Shown here one piece after another: positions 27,817 through 36,038 of a stretch of 64,000 nucleotides of DNA. Both the position numbers and the translations under genes were made by a program. Each line of letters opens with the position of its first letter. The stretch's first letter is position 1. The stretch spans positions 1 to 64,000 of the forward strand of contig NZ_WIPH01000003.1 of NCBI RefSeq assembly GCF_009547075.1. Direction: 5' to 3'. The stretch is from Gluconobacter aidae. Lineage in GTDB: Bacteria > Pseudomonadota > Alphaproteobacteria > Acetobacterales > Acetobacteraceae. The notes beneath the pieces were generated by a model. That model was given only the letters and a program-made list of their open reading frames with translations, was not told the DNA's origin and ran no database searches.

Positions 27817-28224
27817 TCAGTCTTCGCGACGACGGCCAAGGCCGATCTTGCGGGCCAGCGAGGAGCGGTGGTTCGCATAGTTCGGAGCCACCATCGGGTA
27901 TTCCGGCGGCAGACCCCAGCGCTCGCGATATTCCTGCGGCGTCATATTGTAGGCGGTCTTGAGGTGACGGCGCAGGAGCTTCAGCTTCTTACCGTCTTCC
28001 AGGCAGATGATGTAGTCCGGGAAAACCGACTTGCGCGGCGAAACGGCCGGCACCGGCTTTTCAACAGGAGCCTCTTCCGGAACGTTCACCGTTGCAAGAG
28101 AGTCATGGACGGACCGGATCAGGGCCGGAAGAGCGTCAGCCGGAATATCGTTGTTCGATACATAGGCCGTAACGATCTGCGCGGTCAGCTGATGCAGTTC
28201 GGGAGCATTTGTCTCTTGCGACAT
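27817..28224 (-). CDS. mucR: MucR/Ros-family zinc-finger transcriptional regulator
   Basis: The 135-residue protein begins MSQETNAPELHQLTAQIVTAYVSNN, the conserved oligomerisation end of MucR proteins. The C-terminal zinc-finger follows, with CLEDGKKLKLLRRHLKTAYNMTPQEYRERWGLPPEYPMVAPNYA. Only one obvious Cys with two later His residues is visible (C..H..), as is usual for the Ros/MucR variant. MucR proteins bind AT-rich DNA and control exopolysaccharide, motility and cell-cycle genes. The 5' region up to 28305 is AT-rich and probably contains autoregulatory sites. An upstream in-frame ATG gives MKDLTTMSQ; the later one has better spacing from AAGGA. Confidence 0.94.
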   Translation of the reverse strand: MSQETNAPELHQLTAQIVTAYVSNNDIPADALPALIRSVHDSLATVNVPEEAPVEKPVPAVSPRKSVFPDYIICLEDGKKLKLLRRHLKTAYNMTPQEYRERWGLPPEYPMVAPNYANHRSSLARKIGLGRRRED

Positions 28225-28305
28225 TGTAGTTAAGTCCTTCATCCTTGAGCGAGTGAGCATGTAGCAGTCATAAATTGCTCGATTCAAGCATAAAAAGAAA
28301 GAAAC

Positions 28306-28554
28306 ATGTGCGTGACAGAAAATGAAACATTTTTCATAGATATAACTGAAAAAAAATGCCCCATGACCACAGTATATGTCCGGGCAAAACTCGATACCAT
28401 GACTTCCGGGCAGACACTCGAAGTACGGCTTCGCGGAACAGAAACACGGAAGAACGTTGGCAGGTCCGTAAAGGCACTCGGTCACGCACTTCTGACGGAT
28501 TCACCTGTTACTGACAGCCCGGATCTTTACTGCCTGAGCGTTAAACATTGCTAG
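28306..28554 (+). CDS. TusA/SirA-like small sulfur-carrier protein
   Basis: The 82-residue protein has the TusA-type pattern FIDITEKKCPMTTVYVRAKL, where Cys in the CPM motif is the sulfur-accepting residue. A TMTSGQTLEVRL strand and a late GHALL...LYCLSVKH strand follow. TusA-family proteins relay sulfur for tRNA thiolation or other thiol chemistry. The gene diverges from mucR and its last 14 bases overlap the end of rimI on the opposite strand. The ribosome site is weak (AAAGAAAG), and GTG at 28312 is an alternative start. The family call rests on motif recognition only. Confidence 0.78.
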   Translation: MCVTENETFFIDITEKKCPMTTVYVRAKLDTMTSGQTLEVRLRGTETRKNVGRSVKALGHALLTDSPVTDSPDLYCLSVKHC

Positions 28555-28984
28555 AAACAAGAACCTGCGCATCGCTTCCATCTCTGTAATAACCGCGACG
28601 GAGCCCCGCTTTTACGAAACCGCACTTCTCATACAACGCGGCAGCCTGAATATTACAGACTGATACTTCCAGAAATACTTTCCCTTTGCCAAGAACATTC
28701 TGCACCAGAGACTTTCCGATGCCGCGGCGCCGGAAATCGGGGTGCACGGCGAGGGTCAGGATTTCCGTCTCGTCCAGAATGGTCCGCGCAAGAATGAAAC
28801 CGGCGGGAACCGTACCGAACACGGCAACCGTGGCTTCAGTCCCGCAACCTGAAAGCAGGGCGGCAAATGAAGTTGCATCCCAGACTTCTCCGCCGCGAAA
28901 CGTGACTTCATGCAGCGCGGCCAGAAGCGGCGCACATTCGATCCCCATGACCCTTAACTGAAAATCCTTTTCAGGACTGCTCAC
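28541..28984 (-). CDS. rimI: Ribosomal protein bS18-alanine N-acetyltransferase
   Basis: The 147-residue GNAT enzyme acetylates the N-terminal alanine of ribosomal protein S18. It contains the acetyl-CoA loop ILTLAVHPDFRRRGIGKSLVQNVL and the RimI-like VSVCNIQAAALYEKCGFVKAGLRRGYYRDGSDAQVL ending. Its start overlaps the tsaB stop by four bases, the usual tsaB-rimI pairing. It is the last gene of this unit and runs into the TusA-like gene from the other side. Confidence 0.93.
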   Translation of the reverse strand: MSSPEKDFQLRVMGIECAPLLAALHEVTFRGGEVWDATSFAALLSGCGTEATVAVFGTVPAGFILARTILDETEILTLAVHPDFRRRGIGKSLVQNVLGKGKVFLEVSVCNIQAAALYEKCGFVKAGLRRGYYRDGSDAQVLVSSNV

Positions 28985-29622
28985 AGTGGCGCAGGCCTCA
29001 GACCGGCAGCGGGGGGTTTTGCTTCGGGGGGATCAACATAGAGCGGCATCAGCGGACCGGGGGGGACGCCCTGCGCGGCCTGCACGATATCCAGCGCATA
29101 AGGCGCCTCGCAGGGAAGCACCGGACAGGGCCAGCCGGTCTTTTCAGAAACGGCGTCACCCGTCACGCAGGCCCAGCCTGTGGGATCGAGATCGGCGGTC
29201 TGGCTGGCTGTGACCGGACCATGCGGCGGGTCCACGAAAACGCGGCCACGACGGGCGATGCTGACACAGACCGCGTCCGGACGGGCGAGTGTGGCGCGGA
29301 TGGCCGCACCGAGCGTGACGCCGATCGTGGGGCAGTTCCAGCCTGCCGCCAGCCCTGCCGCCAGCGACAGGGACGAGCGCAGGCCGGTGAACGAACCCGG
29401 GCCGATGACGGCGACGACGCGGTCGGGAGGCATGGTCCAGTTGTTCTGCGTCAGGAGTTCGCGGATGGCGGGCGCGAAATGTTCGGAGGCGCCGCGACCG
29501 GCCATCAGCTTTTCCGCGACGACATGCCCGTCCTCGACGAGCGCCACCAGACTGGTCAGGCCGGTTCCCGCCCCTGCCCCGTTGAAAACGACTGTCCTGA
29601 CAGACCCCGCCCTTACAGACAC
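28981..29622 (-). CDS. tsaB: tRNA threonylcarbamoyladenosine biosynthesis protein TsaB
   Basis: The 213-residue actin/Kae1-fold protein helps TsaD form t6A37 in tRNAs decoding ANN codons. The diagnostic segment is VVAVIGPGSFTGLRSSLSLAAGLAAGWNCPTIGV, and HFAPAIRELL lies earlier. It has no ATPase active site of its own in this family. It overlaps the upstream nitroreductase by about ten bases and rimI downstream, so at least three genes are cotranscribed. Confidence 0.94.
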   Translation of the reverse strand: MSVRAGSVRTVVFNGAGAGTGLTSLVALVEDGHVVAEKLMAGRGASEHFAPAIRELLTQNNWTMPPDRVVAVIGPGSFTGLRSSLSLAAGLAAGWNCPTIGVTLGAAIRATLARPDAVCVSIARRGRVFVDPPHGPVTASQTADLDPTGWACVTGDAVSEKTGWPCPVLPCEAPYALDIVQAAQGVPPGPLMPLYVDPPEAKPPAAGLRPAPL

Positions 29623-30230
29623 AGACAGGCTTCTCCGAAGTCCAGCCGGGGCGCACGAGGCTCGGCATGGTCGGGAGCAGGTTCGTTTTCCGCCGGGTAG
29701 CCGAGCCCCACGAGGAAGTTCACGCGCCAGCCGGTGGCGTTCAGCAGCGTGTCCTCGACCATGAAGCTGTCGAAACCGGACATCGGCATGGCGGACAGGC
29801 CGAGCATCCGGGCGGCCATGATGAGATAGGCGCCTTCCAGCGTGCCGTTGCGGAACGCCGTCTCGTCGGACAGGCCCACATCGGCGGCGAACCAGTCGCG
29901 CAGGCCCTCCTGCGGGTTCAGACGCGGCAGGGCCTCGAAAAACAGCGGATCATGACAGACGACGGCCAGCACCGGAGCCACCATGGCGCGGGCCACGTTT
30001 CCCGGGGACAGGGCGGGGCGGATGCGCTCGCGGGCATCCTGTGTCGTGAGGAAGACGAAGCGGCCCGGTGAGCAGTTGCCGGAAGTCGGCCCCAGCTTCA
30101 CCAGATCATACAGGCGGCGCAGGACATCCTCCCCGACCGGCCGCGGCGAGAAGCTGCGCGGGGTCCGGGCCTGCGTGAACAGGGCCTCCGCGCCCGGAAC
30201 CGGTCCACAGAGAGAAGTCTGGCCGTCCAT
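29613..30230 (-). CDS. RutE/HadB-like nitroreductase (malonic semialdehyde reductase type)
   Basis: The 205-residue flavin-dependent nitroreductase-family protein has the RutE/HadB signature: LFTQARTPRSFSPRPVGEDVLRRLYDLVKLGPTSGNCSPGRFVFL at the N-terminus and ARMLGLSAMPMSGFD late in the chain. RutE reduces malonic semialdehyde to 3-hydroxypropionate during uracil breakdown in E. coli. No other rut gene is here, so the true substrate (a reactive aldehyde or a quinone) is open. The gene overlaps tsaB and starts three bases after the NifU-like gene stop. Confidence 0.9.
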   Translation of the reverse strand: MDGQTSLCGPVPGAEALFTQARTPRSFSPRPVGEDVLRRLYDLVKLGPTSGNCSPGRFVFLTTQDARERIRPALSPGNVARAMVAPVLAVVCHDPLFFEALPRLNPQEGLRDWFAADVGLSDETAFRNGTLEGAYLIMAARMLGLSAMPMSGFDSFMVEDTLLNATGWRVNFLVGLGYPAENEPAPDHAEPRAPRLDFGEACLCL

Positions 30231-30233
30231 GGT

Positions 30234-30797
30234 TCAGTCCTCGACCTGTTCGACCGAGACGACTTCGGGAACATAGTGCCGGAGCATGTTCTCGACGCCG
30301 TGTTTCAGGGTCGCGCGGGAGGAGGGGCAGCCGGAGCAGGCCCCCTGCATGGCCAGATAGACCACGCCGTCCTTGTAACCACGGAAGGCAATGTCGCCGC
30401 CATCACCGGCGACAGCAGGGCGCACGCGGGTGTCGAGCAGGTCCTGGATGCGGCTGACGACTTCGGCGTCTTCAGGAGAAACATCATGTTCCGGAGCGGC
30501 CTGCGTGCCGGACAGGACCGGGCGGCCGCTTTCGAAGAAGGTCGTGATCGTGCCCAGGACGACGGGCTTGAGGTCGCCCCAGCTGATATCGTCGGACTTG
30601 GTGACGGAGACGAAATCGCCGCCGAGGAAGACGCGGCGCACATTCGGCTGATCGAACAGGGCGCTCGCCAGTTCGGAGCGTCCGGCGGCGACATCCGCAT
30701 CACCGAAATCAACGGGCCGGGCATCGCCGGTCACGCTGCGGCCGGGCAGGAATTTCAGAGTGGCGGGGTTGGGAGTGTCTTCGGTCTCGATGAACAT
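30234..30797 (-). CDS. NifU-type (Nfu1-like) iron-sulfur scaffold protein
   Basis: The 187-residue protein has the Nfu N-terminal domain (MFIETEDTPNPATLKFLPGRSV) and the C-terminal NifU domain with RPAVAGDGGDIAFRGY and the cluster-binding CSGCPSS (CXXC; Cys154 and Cys157). Such proteins carry 4Fe-4S clusters to client enzymes. ATG at 30797 has AAGGAC at a proper distance; upstream Met codons extend the frame less plausibly. It leads the four-gene run with the nitroreductase, tsaB and rimI. Confidence 0.93.
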   Translation of the reverse strand: MFIETEDTPNPATLKFLPGRSVTGDARPVDFGDADVAAGRSELASALFDQPNVRRVFLGGDFVSVTKSDDISWGDLKPVVLGTITTFFESGRPVLSGTQAAPEHDVSPEDAEVVSRIQDLLDTRVRPAVAGDGGDIAFRGYKDGVVYLAMQGACSGCPSSRATLKHGVENMLRHYVPEVVSVEQVED

Positions 30798-30913
30798 CGT
30801 GGTCATGTCCTTGCGTTCCAGTCGCTCTGACATGTGCCACTTCTTCCCAAGGTGCAAGTGTCGGGACTGCATTGGTCCGACTTCCCGTGTTTTTAACGGC
30901 AGGGCGGAGGTTT

Positions 30914-32302
30914 TCAGACCTGTTCGTCCTGCCCCTCGGTTTTCCTTTCCGGAGAAGGGAGTCCCCGGGGCAGGATGATGGTTGCGCGCAGGCCGCCATA
31001 ACCTTTCGAGGCATCTCCACGCCCCAGAACCAGAGAGCCACCCTCGCGCGCGATCTCACGCTGGACGATCGCAAGCCCCAGCCCGATTCCCCCCGTCGTC
31101 CGCGAGCGCGAGCCTTCCAGACGATAGAACGGAGTCAGGACGCGCTCATATTCACTTTCGGGAATGCCGGGGCCGCTGTCGCTGATGGCGATTTCCAGCG
31201 CGCCGTCCTCGCGGGTGCGAAGGGTGGCGAGGACATTGCCGCCATAATTGATGGCGTTTTCGATCAGGTTCGACAGGACGCGCTTCATGGCAAGCGGACG
31301 CACATGAACCAGAGCGCGGCTCGGTCCTTCGTAACGGGCCTCGTGCCCATGATCGACATGGTCGTCCACGAGGGTTTCAAGCGTGGCGACGATATTGATG
31401 GTGCGCGGCACTTCCGGATCATCCGCGCCGGCCAGATAGGCGAGAATGCCGTTCACCATGGCTTCCATCTCGTCCAGATCGGCCTCGATGGCGGCCTGTG
31501 CGTCTCCGTCATTGAGAAAACCGCAGCGCAGGCGCAGGCGTGTCAGCGGTGTTCGCAGGTCATGCGACACGGCTGCCAGAGCCTGCGTCCGGTCGTTGAT
31601 GAGGCTCTGGATGCGATCCTGCATGGCATTGATGGCATGAGCCAGCCCGCGCACTTCGGGCGGCCCGCGCTCGGCCAGCGGCACCCAGGTTTCGCTGGAG
31701 CCGATGCGATCCGCGACCGAGACCAGCGCACGGAGCGGCATGCTGAGACCGCGGATCAGCATGGCCGCGGCAATAGCCACGGCCCCGGCCGCGATGGCTG
31801 CCGAGGCCAGACCGCGCGTGACGCGGTGATGCCCGAGCATGCCGGGCACGCGGAAATGGATGTAGCTTCCGTCCGGCAGGCGTTGCGAACCCAGCACATC
31901 CGCGCTTCCCGGACCGAGCGTGTAAAGGTCCAGATGGGCCTGTTCGAGAATGGGGTCGTCCGCCGTCAGACGCCGGACGAGTTGTGTCAGGGCAACCGGG
32001 TGGCGTCCCGGCAGCGCGGGCGTGATCGAGGCAGGCTGCCACGCCACGCTGAGTTCACTGCCCGAGAGCATGACGGCCAGAAAAGATCTCTGGCTAACGG
32101 GCGCTGCGGCGAGAACGCGCAGATCCGTACTCAGCGCCTCGCCCAACTGGGCGATGCGCACGTCATCGACGATATAGGTCTCTGCCTGACCGTAGAAAAT
32201 GGCGTTCGTCAGGAACACCAGTGTCACCGCGACGGTCAGGACAACACAGACGCGCCCGACCAGCCCCAGCGGCCACAGCAGAATGCGATTCTGGATATTC
32301 AG
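30914..32302 (-). CDS. EnvZ-like sensor histidine kinase
   Basis: The membrane kinase of about 460 residues has two transmembrane segments, a periplasmic loop of roughly 110 residues, a HAMP region, the phospho-acceptor His in AVSHDLRTPLTRLRLR and a catalytic ATPase domain (NLIENAINYGG, DSGPGIP, GGIGLGLAIV). It pairs with the adjacent OmpR-like regulator. No ATG, GTG or TTG lies between the regulator stop and a GTG at 32227, and starting there would cut away most of the first membrane helix. A CTG at 32302 overlapping the regulator TGA gives a complete helix (NIQNRILLWPLGLVGRV...), so a non-standard start is suggested. Confidence 0.88.
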   Translation of the reverse strand: MNIQNRILLWPLGLVGRVCVVLTVAVTLVFLTNAIFYGQAETYIVDDVRIAQLGEALSTDLRVLAAAPVSQRSFLAVMLSGSELSVAWQPASITPALPGRHPVALTQLVRRLTADDPILEQAHLDLYTLGPGSADVLGSQRLPDGSYIHFRVPGMLGHHRVTRGLASAAIAAGAVAIAAAMLIRGLSMPLRALVSVADRIGSSETWVPLAERGPPEVRGLAHAINAMQDRIQSLINDRTQALAAVSHDLRTPLTRLRLRCGFLNDGDAQAAIEADLDEMEAMVNGILAYLAGADDPEVPRTINIVATLETLVDDHVDHGHEARYEGPSRALVHVRPLAMKRVLSNLIENAINYGGNVLATLRTREDGALEIAISDSGPGIPESEYERVLTPFYRLEGSRSRTTGGIGLGLAIVQREIAREGGSLVLGRGDASKGYGGLRATIILPRGLPSPERKTEGQDEQV

Positions 32303-33066
32303 ACCCGTTCAACCTCGGCTACGAAGATATAGCCCAGACCGCGCACCGTGCGGATCAGCTGATCGGCATCCGCCCCCAGCTTGCGGCGCAGACGGCTGAC
32401 GAGAACGTCGATGCTGCGGTCCGACACGTCGCCAAGACGGGTCCGCGACAGTTCCAGAAGACGGTCGCGGGCGATGACCCGCTGCGGATTATCCAGAAAG
32501 CTGGTCAGCAGATCGTGTTCCGCGCCGGAAATATCGACGGTGGCCCCGGACGGGTCCGTCAGTTCGCGGCGGCGCAGATCCAGCGTCCAGCCCGCGAAAC
32601 GCAGTGTCTCGCGACGCACGCGCTCCTGCGGCGCGCCGGTGGCGATGCCACGGCGGAGCACCGCACGCACGCGGGCCAGAAGTTCGCGCTGACCGAAGGG
32701 CTTGGGAACATAGTCATCCGCGCCCGATTCGAGACCGTTCACGCGGTCGCGCTCCTCGCCACGGGCCGAGACCATGATAATCGGCACCTGGGCCGGCGGG
32801 GTTTCGTTCTCATGCGTGGCACCCTGCCCGCTGCGCAGCGCGCGGCACAGTTCGATGCCGCTTTTGCCCGGCAGCATGATGTCCATGATGATGAGATCGA
32901 CGGGCGCCACTTCAAGCGCGGCCCACATCTCGTCTCCGCAGGCGACACCCCGGGCACGGAAACCGCCGCCCTGAAGGGCACGGAGAATGAGGGTCCGCAT
33001 ACCCGCGTCATCTTCGACGACGAGGATACGGGCGGGAAGATCAGGGTCGGAAAGATTTGGCACCAT
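32299..33066 (-). CDS. OmpR-family response regulator
   Basis: The 255-residue protein has a receiver domain with acidic pocket VVEDD, phospho-acceptor Asp62 (LIIMDIMLPGKSG) and the switch Lys in YVPKPFGQREL. A winged-helix DNA-binding domain follows (residues ~155-250: SGAEHDLLTSFLDNPQRVIARDRLL... RSIDVLVSRLRRKL). It resembles the OmpR side of EnvZ/OmpR systems in alphaproteobacteria. The stop overlaps the presumed kinase start by two bases. Signal and targets are unknown. Its upstream region is shared with the divergent aldolase gene. Confidence 0.95.
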   Translation of the reverse strand: MVPNLSDPDLPARILVVEDDAGMRTLILRALQGGGFRARGVACGDEMWAALEVAPVDLIIMDIMLPGKSGIELCRALRSGQGATHENETPPAQVPIIMVSARGEERDRVNGLESGADDYVPKPFGQRELLARVRAVLRRGIATGAPQERVRRETLRFAGWTLDLRRRELTDPSGATVDISGAEHDLLTSFLDNPQRVIARDRLLELSRTRLGDVSDRSIDVLVSRLRRKLGADADQLIRTVRGLGYIFVAEVERV

Positions 33067-33236
33067 GTCTTTTCCATAGTCTCCACGGGGTTGGCATCAC
33101 AAGCAACAAATCCTGACAATGCCAGTTCCCGGTACTTGAACGCTCATGACGAAAAGAGATTAGCATCGTACACTACAACGCATCACGGCCATGCCCGTTC
33201 TGCTGGCCCGTTTCATGCGTTCTGTTGGAGTCGTCA

Positions 33237-34313
33237 ATGTCACGAGTTTCTCCCGGCGTCGTCAGTGGCGCCAGCTATACGGCCCTGATCAAGGCCTGCC
33301 ACGACGGAGGCTATGCTCTCCCGGCCATCAATGTCGTCGGCACCGACAGCGTCAACGCCGTTCTGGAAGCCGCCGCGCGCAACAACTCGGACGTCATCAT
33401 CCAGGTCTCCAACGGTGGCGCGCGTTTTTATGCGGGCGAAGGACTGCCGGATGTCCATCGTGCCCGCGTGCTCGGCGCGGCCTCCATGGCGCGTCATGTC
33501 CATCTTCTGGCGAAGGAATACGGAATCGCCGTCATCCTCCATACCGATCATGCCGACCGCAAACTGATCCCCTGGCTCGACGACCTCATCACGATGAGCG
33601 AAGACGAGTTCAAGGCGACCGGCAAGCCGCTGTTCACGTCCCACATGCTCGACCTTTCCACGGAACCGCTGGAAGAGAACCTTGCGACTTCGGCTTCCAT
33701 GCTGAAGCGGCTGGCGCCTCTGGGGATGGGGCTGGAAATCGAACTGGGCGTTACGGGCGGCGAGGAAGACGGCATCGGCCATGACCTCGAAGAGGGCGCG
33801 GACAACGCGCATCTCTATACGCAGCCCGAGGACGTGCTGAAGGCCTGGGAGCTGCTCTCCCCGATCGGGACGGTGTCGATCGCCGCGTCCTTCGGCAATG
33901 TTCATGGCGTCTACAAGCCGGGGAACGTGCAGCTTCGCCCCGAAATCCTGAAGAACTCGCAGGATGCCGTCCAGAAGGCCACGCAGAGCGGTCCCAAGCC
34001 GCTGCCGCTGGTGTTCCACGGCGGCTCGGGCTCGACGATCGCGGAAATCGACGCCGCCGTCTCCTATGGCGTGTTCAAGATGAACCTTGATACCGACATC
34101 CAGTTCGCCTTCGCGCAGGGCGTTGGCAGCTATGTTCTGAAGCATCCGGTCGCCTTCCAGCACCAGATCGAACCCGGCACCGACAAGCCGATGAAATCGC
34201 TCTACGATCCGCGCAAATGGCTGCGCGTGGGCGAGAAATCCATCGTCGAACGGCTGGATGAAGCGTTCGATATCCTGGGAGCCAAGGACCGGTCGATCGC
34301 CCGCAAATCCTGA
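33237..34313 (+). CDS. fba: Class II fructose-bisphosphate aldolase
   Basis: The 358-residue zinc-dependent aldolase interconverts fructose 1,6-bisphosphate and triose phosphates. It has the class II sequence features AVILHTDHADRK (zinc His region), EIELGVTGGEEDG, ASFGNVHGVY and LVFHGGSGST, and resembles the class IIA E. coli/yeast type in length. ATG at 33237 follows GGAG by seven bases. In Gluconobacter, where classical glycolysis is incomplete, the enzyme would serve gluconeogenesis and the pentose phosphate route; this depends on the genus assignment. Confidence 0.96.
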   Translation: MSRVSPGVVSGASYTALIKACHDGGYALPAINVVGTDSVNAVLEAAARNNSDVIIQVSNGGARFYAGEGLPDVHRARVLGAASMARHVHLLAKEYGIAVILHTDHADRKLIPWLDDLITMSEDEFKATGKPLFTSHMLDLSTEPLEENLATSASMLKRLAPLGMGLEIELGVTGGEEDGIGHDLEEGADNAHLYTQPEDVLKAWELLSPIGTVSIAASFGNVHGVYKPGNVQLRPEILKNSQDAVQKATQSGPKPLPLVFHGGSGSTIAEIDAAVSYGVFKMNLDTDIQFAFAQGVGSYVLKHPVAFQHQIEPGTDKPMKSLYDPRKWLRVGEKSIVERLDEAFDILGAKDRSIARKS

Positions 34314-34322
34314 CGGGACCGG

Positions 34323-34350
34323 CGTTCAGGAGGCTCCGGCCTCCTGAACG
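34323..34350. terminator. Bidirectional terminator-like hairpin between fba and the efflux lipoprotein
   Basis: CGTTCAGGAGG and CCTCCTGAACG form a perfect 11-bp stem with a 6-base loop, between two convergent genes. The T tract is short, so termination may be partial. Confidence 0.7.
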
Positions 34351-34362
34351 GGTTTCCTGACT

Positions 34363-35940
34363 TCAGGGCCCCGGCGTGGCAGACGCAAGCTGCGCTTTCG
34401 CCACATCGCGGCTGTCGGGAAGCGCGTCTTCCCAGCCACCGCCGAGCGCGTTGTAAAGCCGCGTCAGGTTGGTCGCCATGGTCGCGTCGCTATTGGTCAG
34501 ATCAAGCTGCGCTGACTGAAGCTGGGCCTGCGCGTTCAGGACGTTCAGATAGTTCGTCAGGCCGCTGCGATACTGACTCTGGGCCAGCATCAGCGCCTTG
34601 CCGTTGTCACGGACAGCATTCTGAAGACCCTGGCGGCGCAACTGCTCGTCGCGATAGGCGATCAGCGCGTTGTCCACGTCATGCCAGGCCTTGATGACCG
34701 TCTGCTGATAGGAAATCGCCGCGGCCTTCTGAGCGTATTTCTTCAGCTCAAGCTGACCGTACAGACGGCCGCCCTGGAAGATCGGCAGGGAGATGGACGG
34801 GCCCACATTCCAGGCCCGCGCGTTCCAGAATCCCAGATCGCGGAAGGACAGGGTCTGGAAACCGAAATCGGCGTTGATCGTGACCTTTGGATAGAAATCC
34901 GCCGTGGCCTCGCCCACTTCGGCCACGGCACCGCGCAGACGGGCTTCGGCCTCGCGGATATCCGGGCGGCGATGGGCCAGTTCGGACGGGAGGCCGACGG
35001 GCACCACCGGCGGGACAACCGGCACGCCGGCGTTCTTTTCCAGTTCGGTGTTCAGGCTGCCCGGCGGGGCGCCCAGAAGCAGGGCGAGGGCGTTCTCTTC
35101 CTGCGCCACGGCCTGTTCGAGCTGCGCTTCCTGACCCTGCGTGTCATGCAGGCGGGCCTGAGCGGAATCCACGTCCAGTTCCGTCACCAGACCGCCGCGA
35201 TAGCGGTCCTGTGCGATGGTCGCGATCTGTGTCAGGACCTTGAGGTTGTCGCGCAGGATCTTCAGGCGCTGCTGGTCGCCGCGCAGGCTCATATAGCCGT
35301 GCGCCATGTCGGCCTGCTGGGCGATGAGGACGGAGCGACGCTCCTCATCCGTGGCCTGAAGGTCGGCCTTGGCGGCATCATACTGATGCGCGACGCGGCC
35401 CCAAAGGTCGATCTCATAGGTCGCGTCGATCGCGCTGCGCCACTGGTTCAGCAGCGGGATGGTTGCGCCGCCAGCCGCATTCTGAAGCATCGGGCCGACG
35501 GTGCTGCCGATCGAGCCGCCTTCGGACTGCGCGATGCCGCCCGCGACATGGCCGATGATTTCCTGAAGCTGCTTCGTGCTGTACTGGCTGCGCTGGTAAG
35601 AGCCCGAGGCACTCAGGGCCGGGAAGCGCTCGGCATCCGCCATGATGAGCTGAGCACGGCTCTGCGCCAGATTGGCGGTGGCAAGGCGGAAGGACAGATT
35701 CTGGTTAACCAGACGGTCTTCCAGCGACGTCAGTTCCGGGTCGTGAAAGACCGACCACCAGTGACTGTCGGCTTTCATCTCGCTGACGATGCTATCGGGC
35801 GCACCCGCCATATGGTTCGTATAGTGTGCCGGTGCCCAGGGTTTGGGCGCATGATATTCAGGCCCCACCATGAGGCAGCCGGACAGGGTGGACAGGGCGC
35901 AGCCGCAAAGCAGCGCGCGGGACGTGAAGGCTGCGCTCAC
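34363..35940 (-). CDS. NodT-family outer-membrane efflux lipoprotein
   Basis: The 525-residue TolC-like channel carries a lipoprotein signal (LLCGCALSTLSGCLMVGPEY), so it is anchored through the second Cys. It has the two repeated outer-membrane efflux domains (GLVTELDVDSAQARLHDTQGQEAQLEQAVAQEENALALLLG, and later QSQYRSGLTNYLNVLNAQAQL). It should form the exit duct for the EmrAB-type pump nearby. The start is GTG at 35940, preceded by CAGGAG. A 19-bp palindrome lies 34 bases upstream and is nearly identical to one upstream of emrA. Confidence 0.94.
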   Translation of the reverse strand: MSAAFTSRALLCGCALSTLSGCLMVGPEYHAPKPWAPAHYTNHMAGAPDSIVSEMKADSHWWSVFHDPELTSLEDRLVNQNLSFRLATANLAQSRAQLIMADAERFPALSASGSYQRSQYSTKQLQEIIGHVAGGIAQSEGGSIGSTVGPMLQNAAGGATIPLLNQWRSAIDATYEIDLWGRVAHQYDAAKADLQATDEERRSVLIAQQADMAHGYMSLRGDQQRLKILRDNLKVLTQIATIAQDRYRGGLVTELDVDSAQARLHDTQGQEAQLEQAVAQEENALALLLGAPPGSLNTELEKNAGVPVVPPVVPVGLPSELAHRRPDIREAEARLRGAVAEVGEATADFYPKVTINADFGFQTLSFRDLGFWNARAWNVGPSISLPIFQGGRLYGQLELKKYAQKAAAISYQQTVIKAWHDVDNALIAYRDEQLRRQGLQNAVRDNGKALMLAQSQYRSGLTNYLNVLNAQAQLQSAQLDLTNSDATMATNLTRLYNALGGGWEDALPDSRDVAKAQLASATPGP

Positions 35941-35973
35941 AACGAAACTCCTGAGGCGGAAATGATCTTGCGA

Positions 35974-35992
35974 TGACCGACCGGTTCGGTCA
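35974..35992. promoter_or_regulatory. Putative TetR operator 1
   Basis: TGACCGACCGGTTCGGTCA, a near-perfect palindrome (TGACCGA - 5 bases - TCGGTCA), lies between the divergent efflux-lipoprotein and tetR genes. A copy differing at one position is at 39471-39489 before emrA. It is the natural binding site for the TetR regulator encoded next to it. Confidence 0.85.
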
Positions 35993-36038
35993 GCATGTCA
36001 GGAACTTGACCTGACGGACAAAAGGATCTTTCGCTCAG

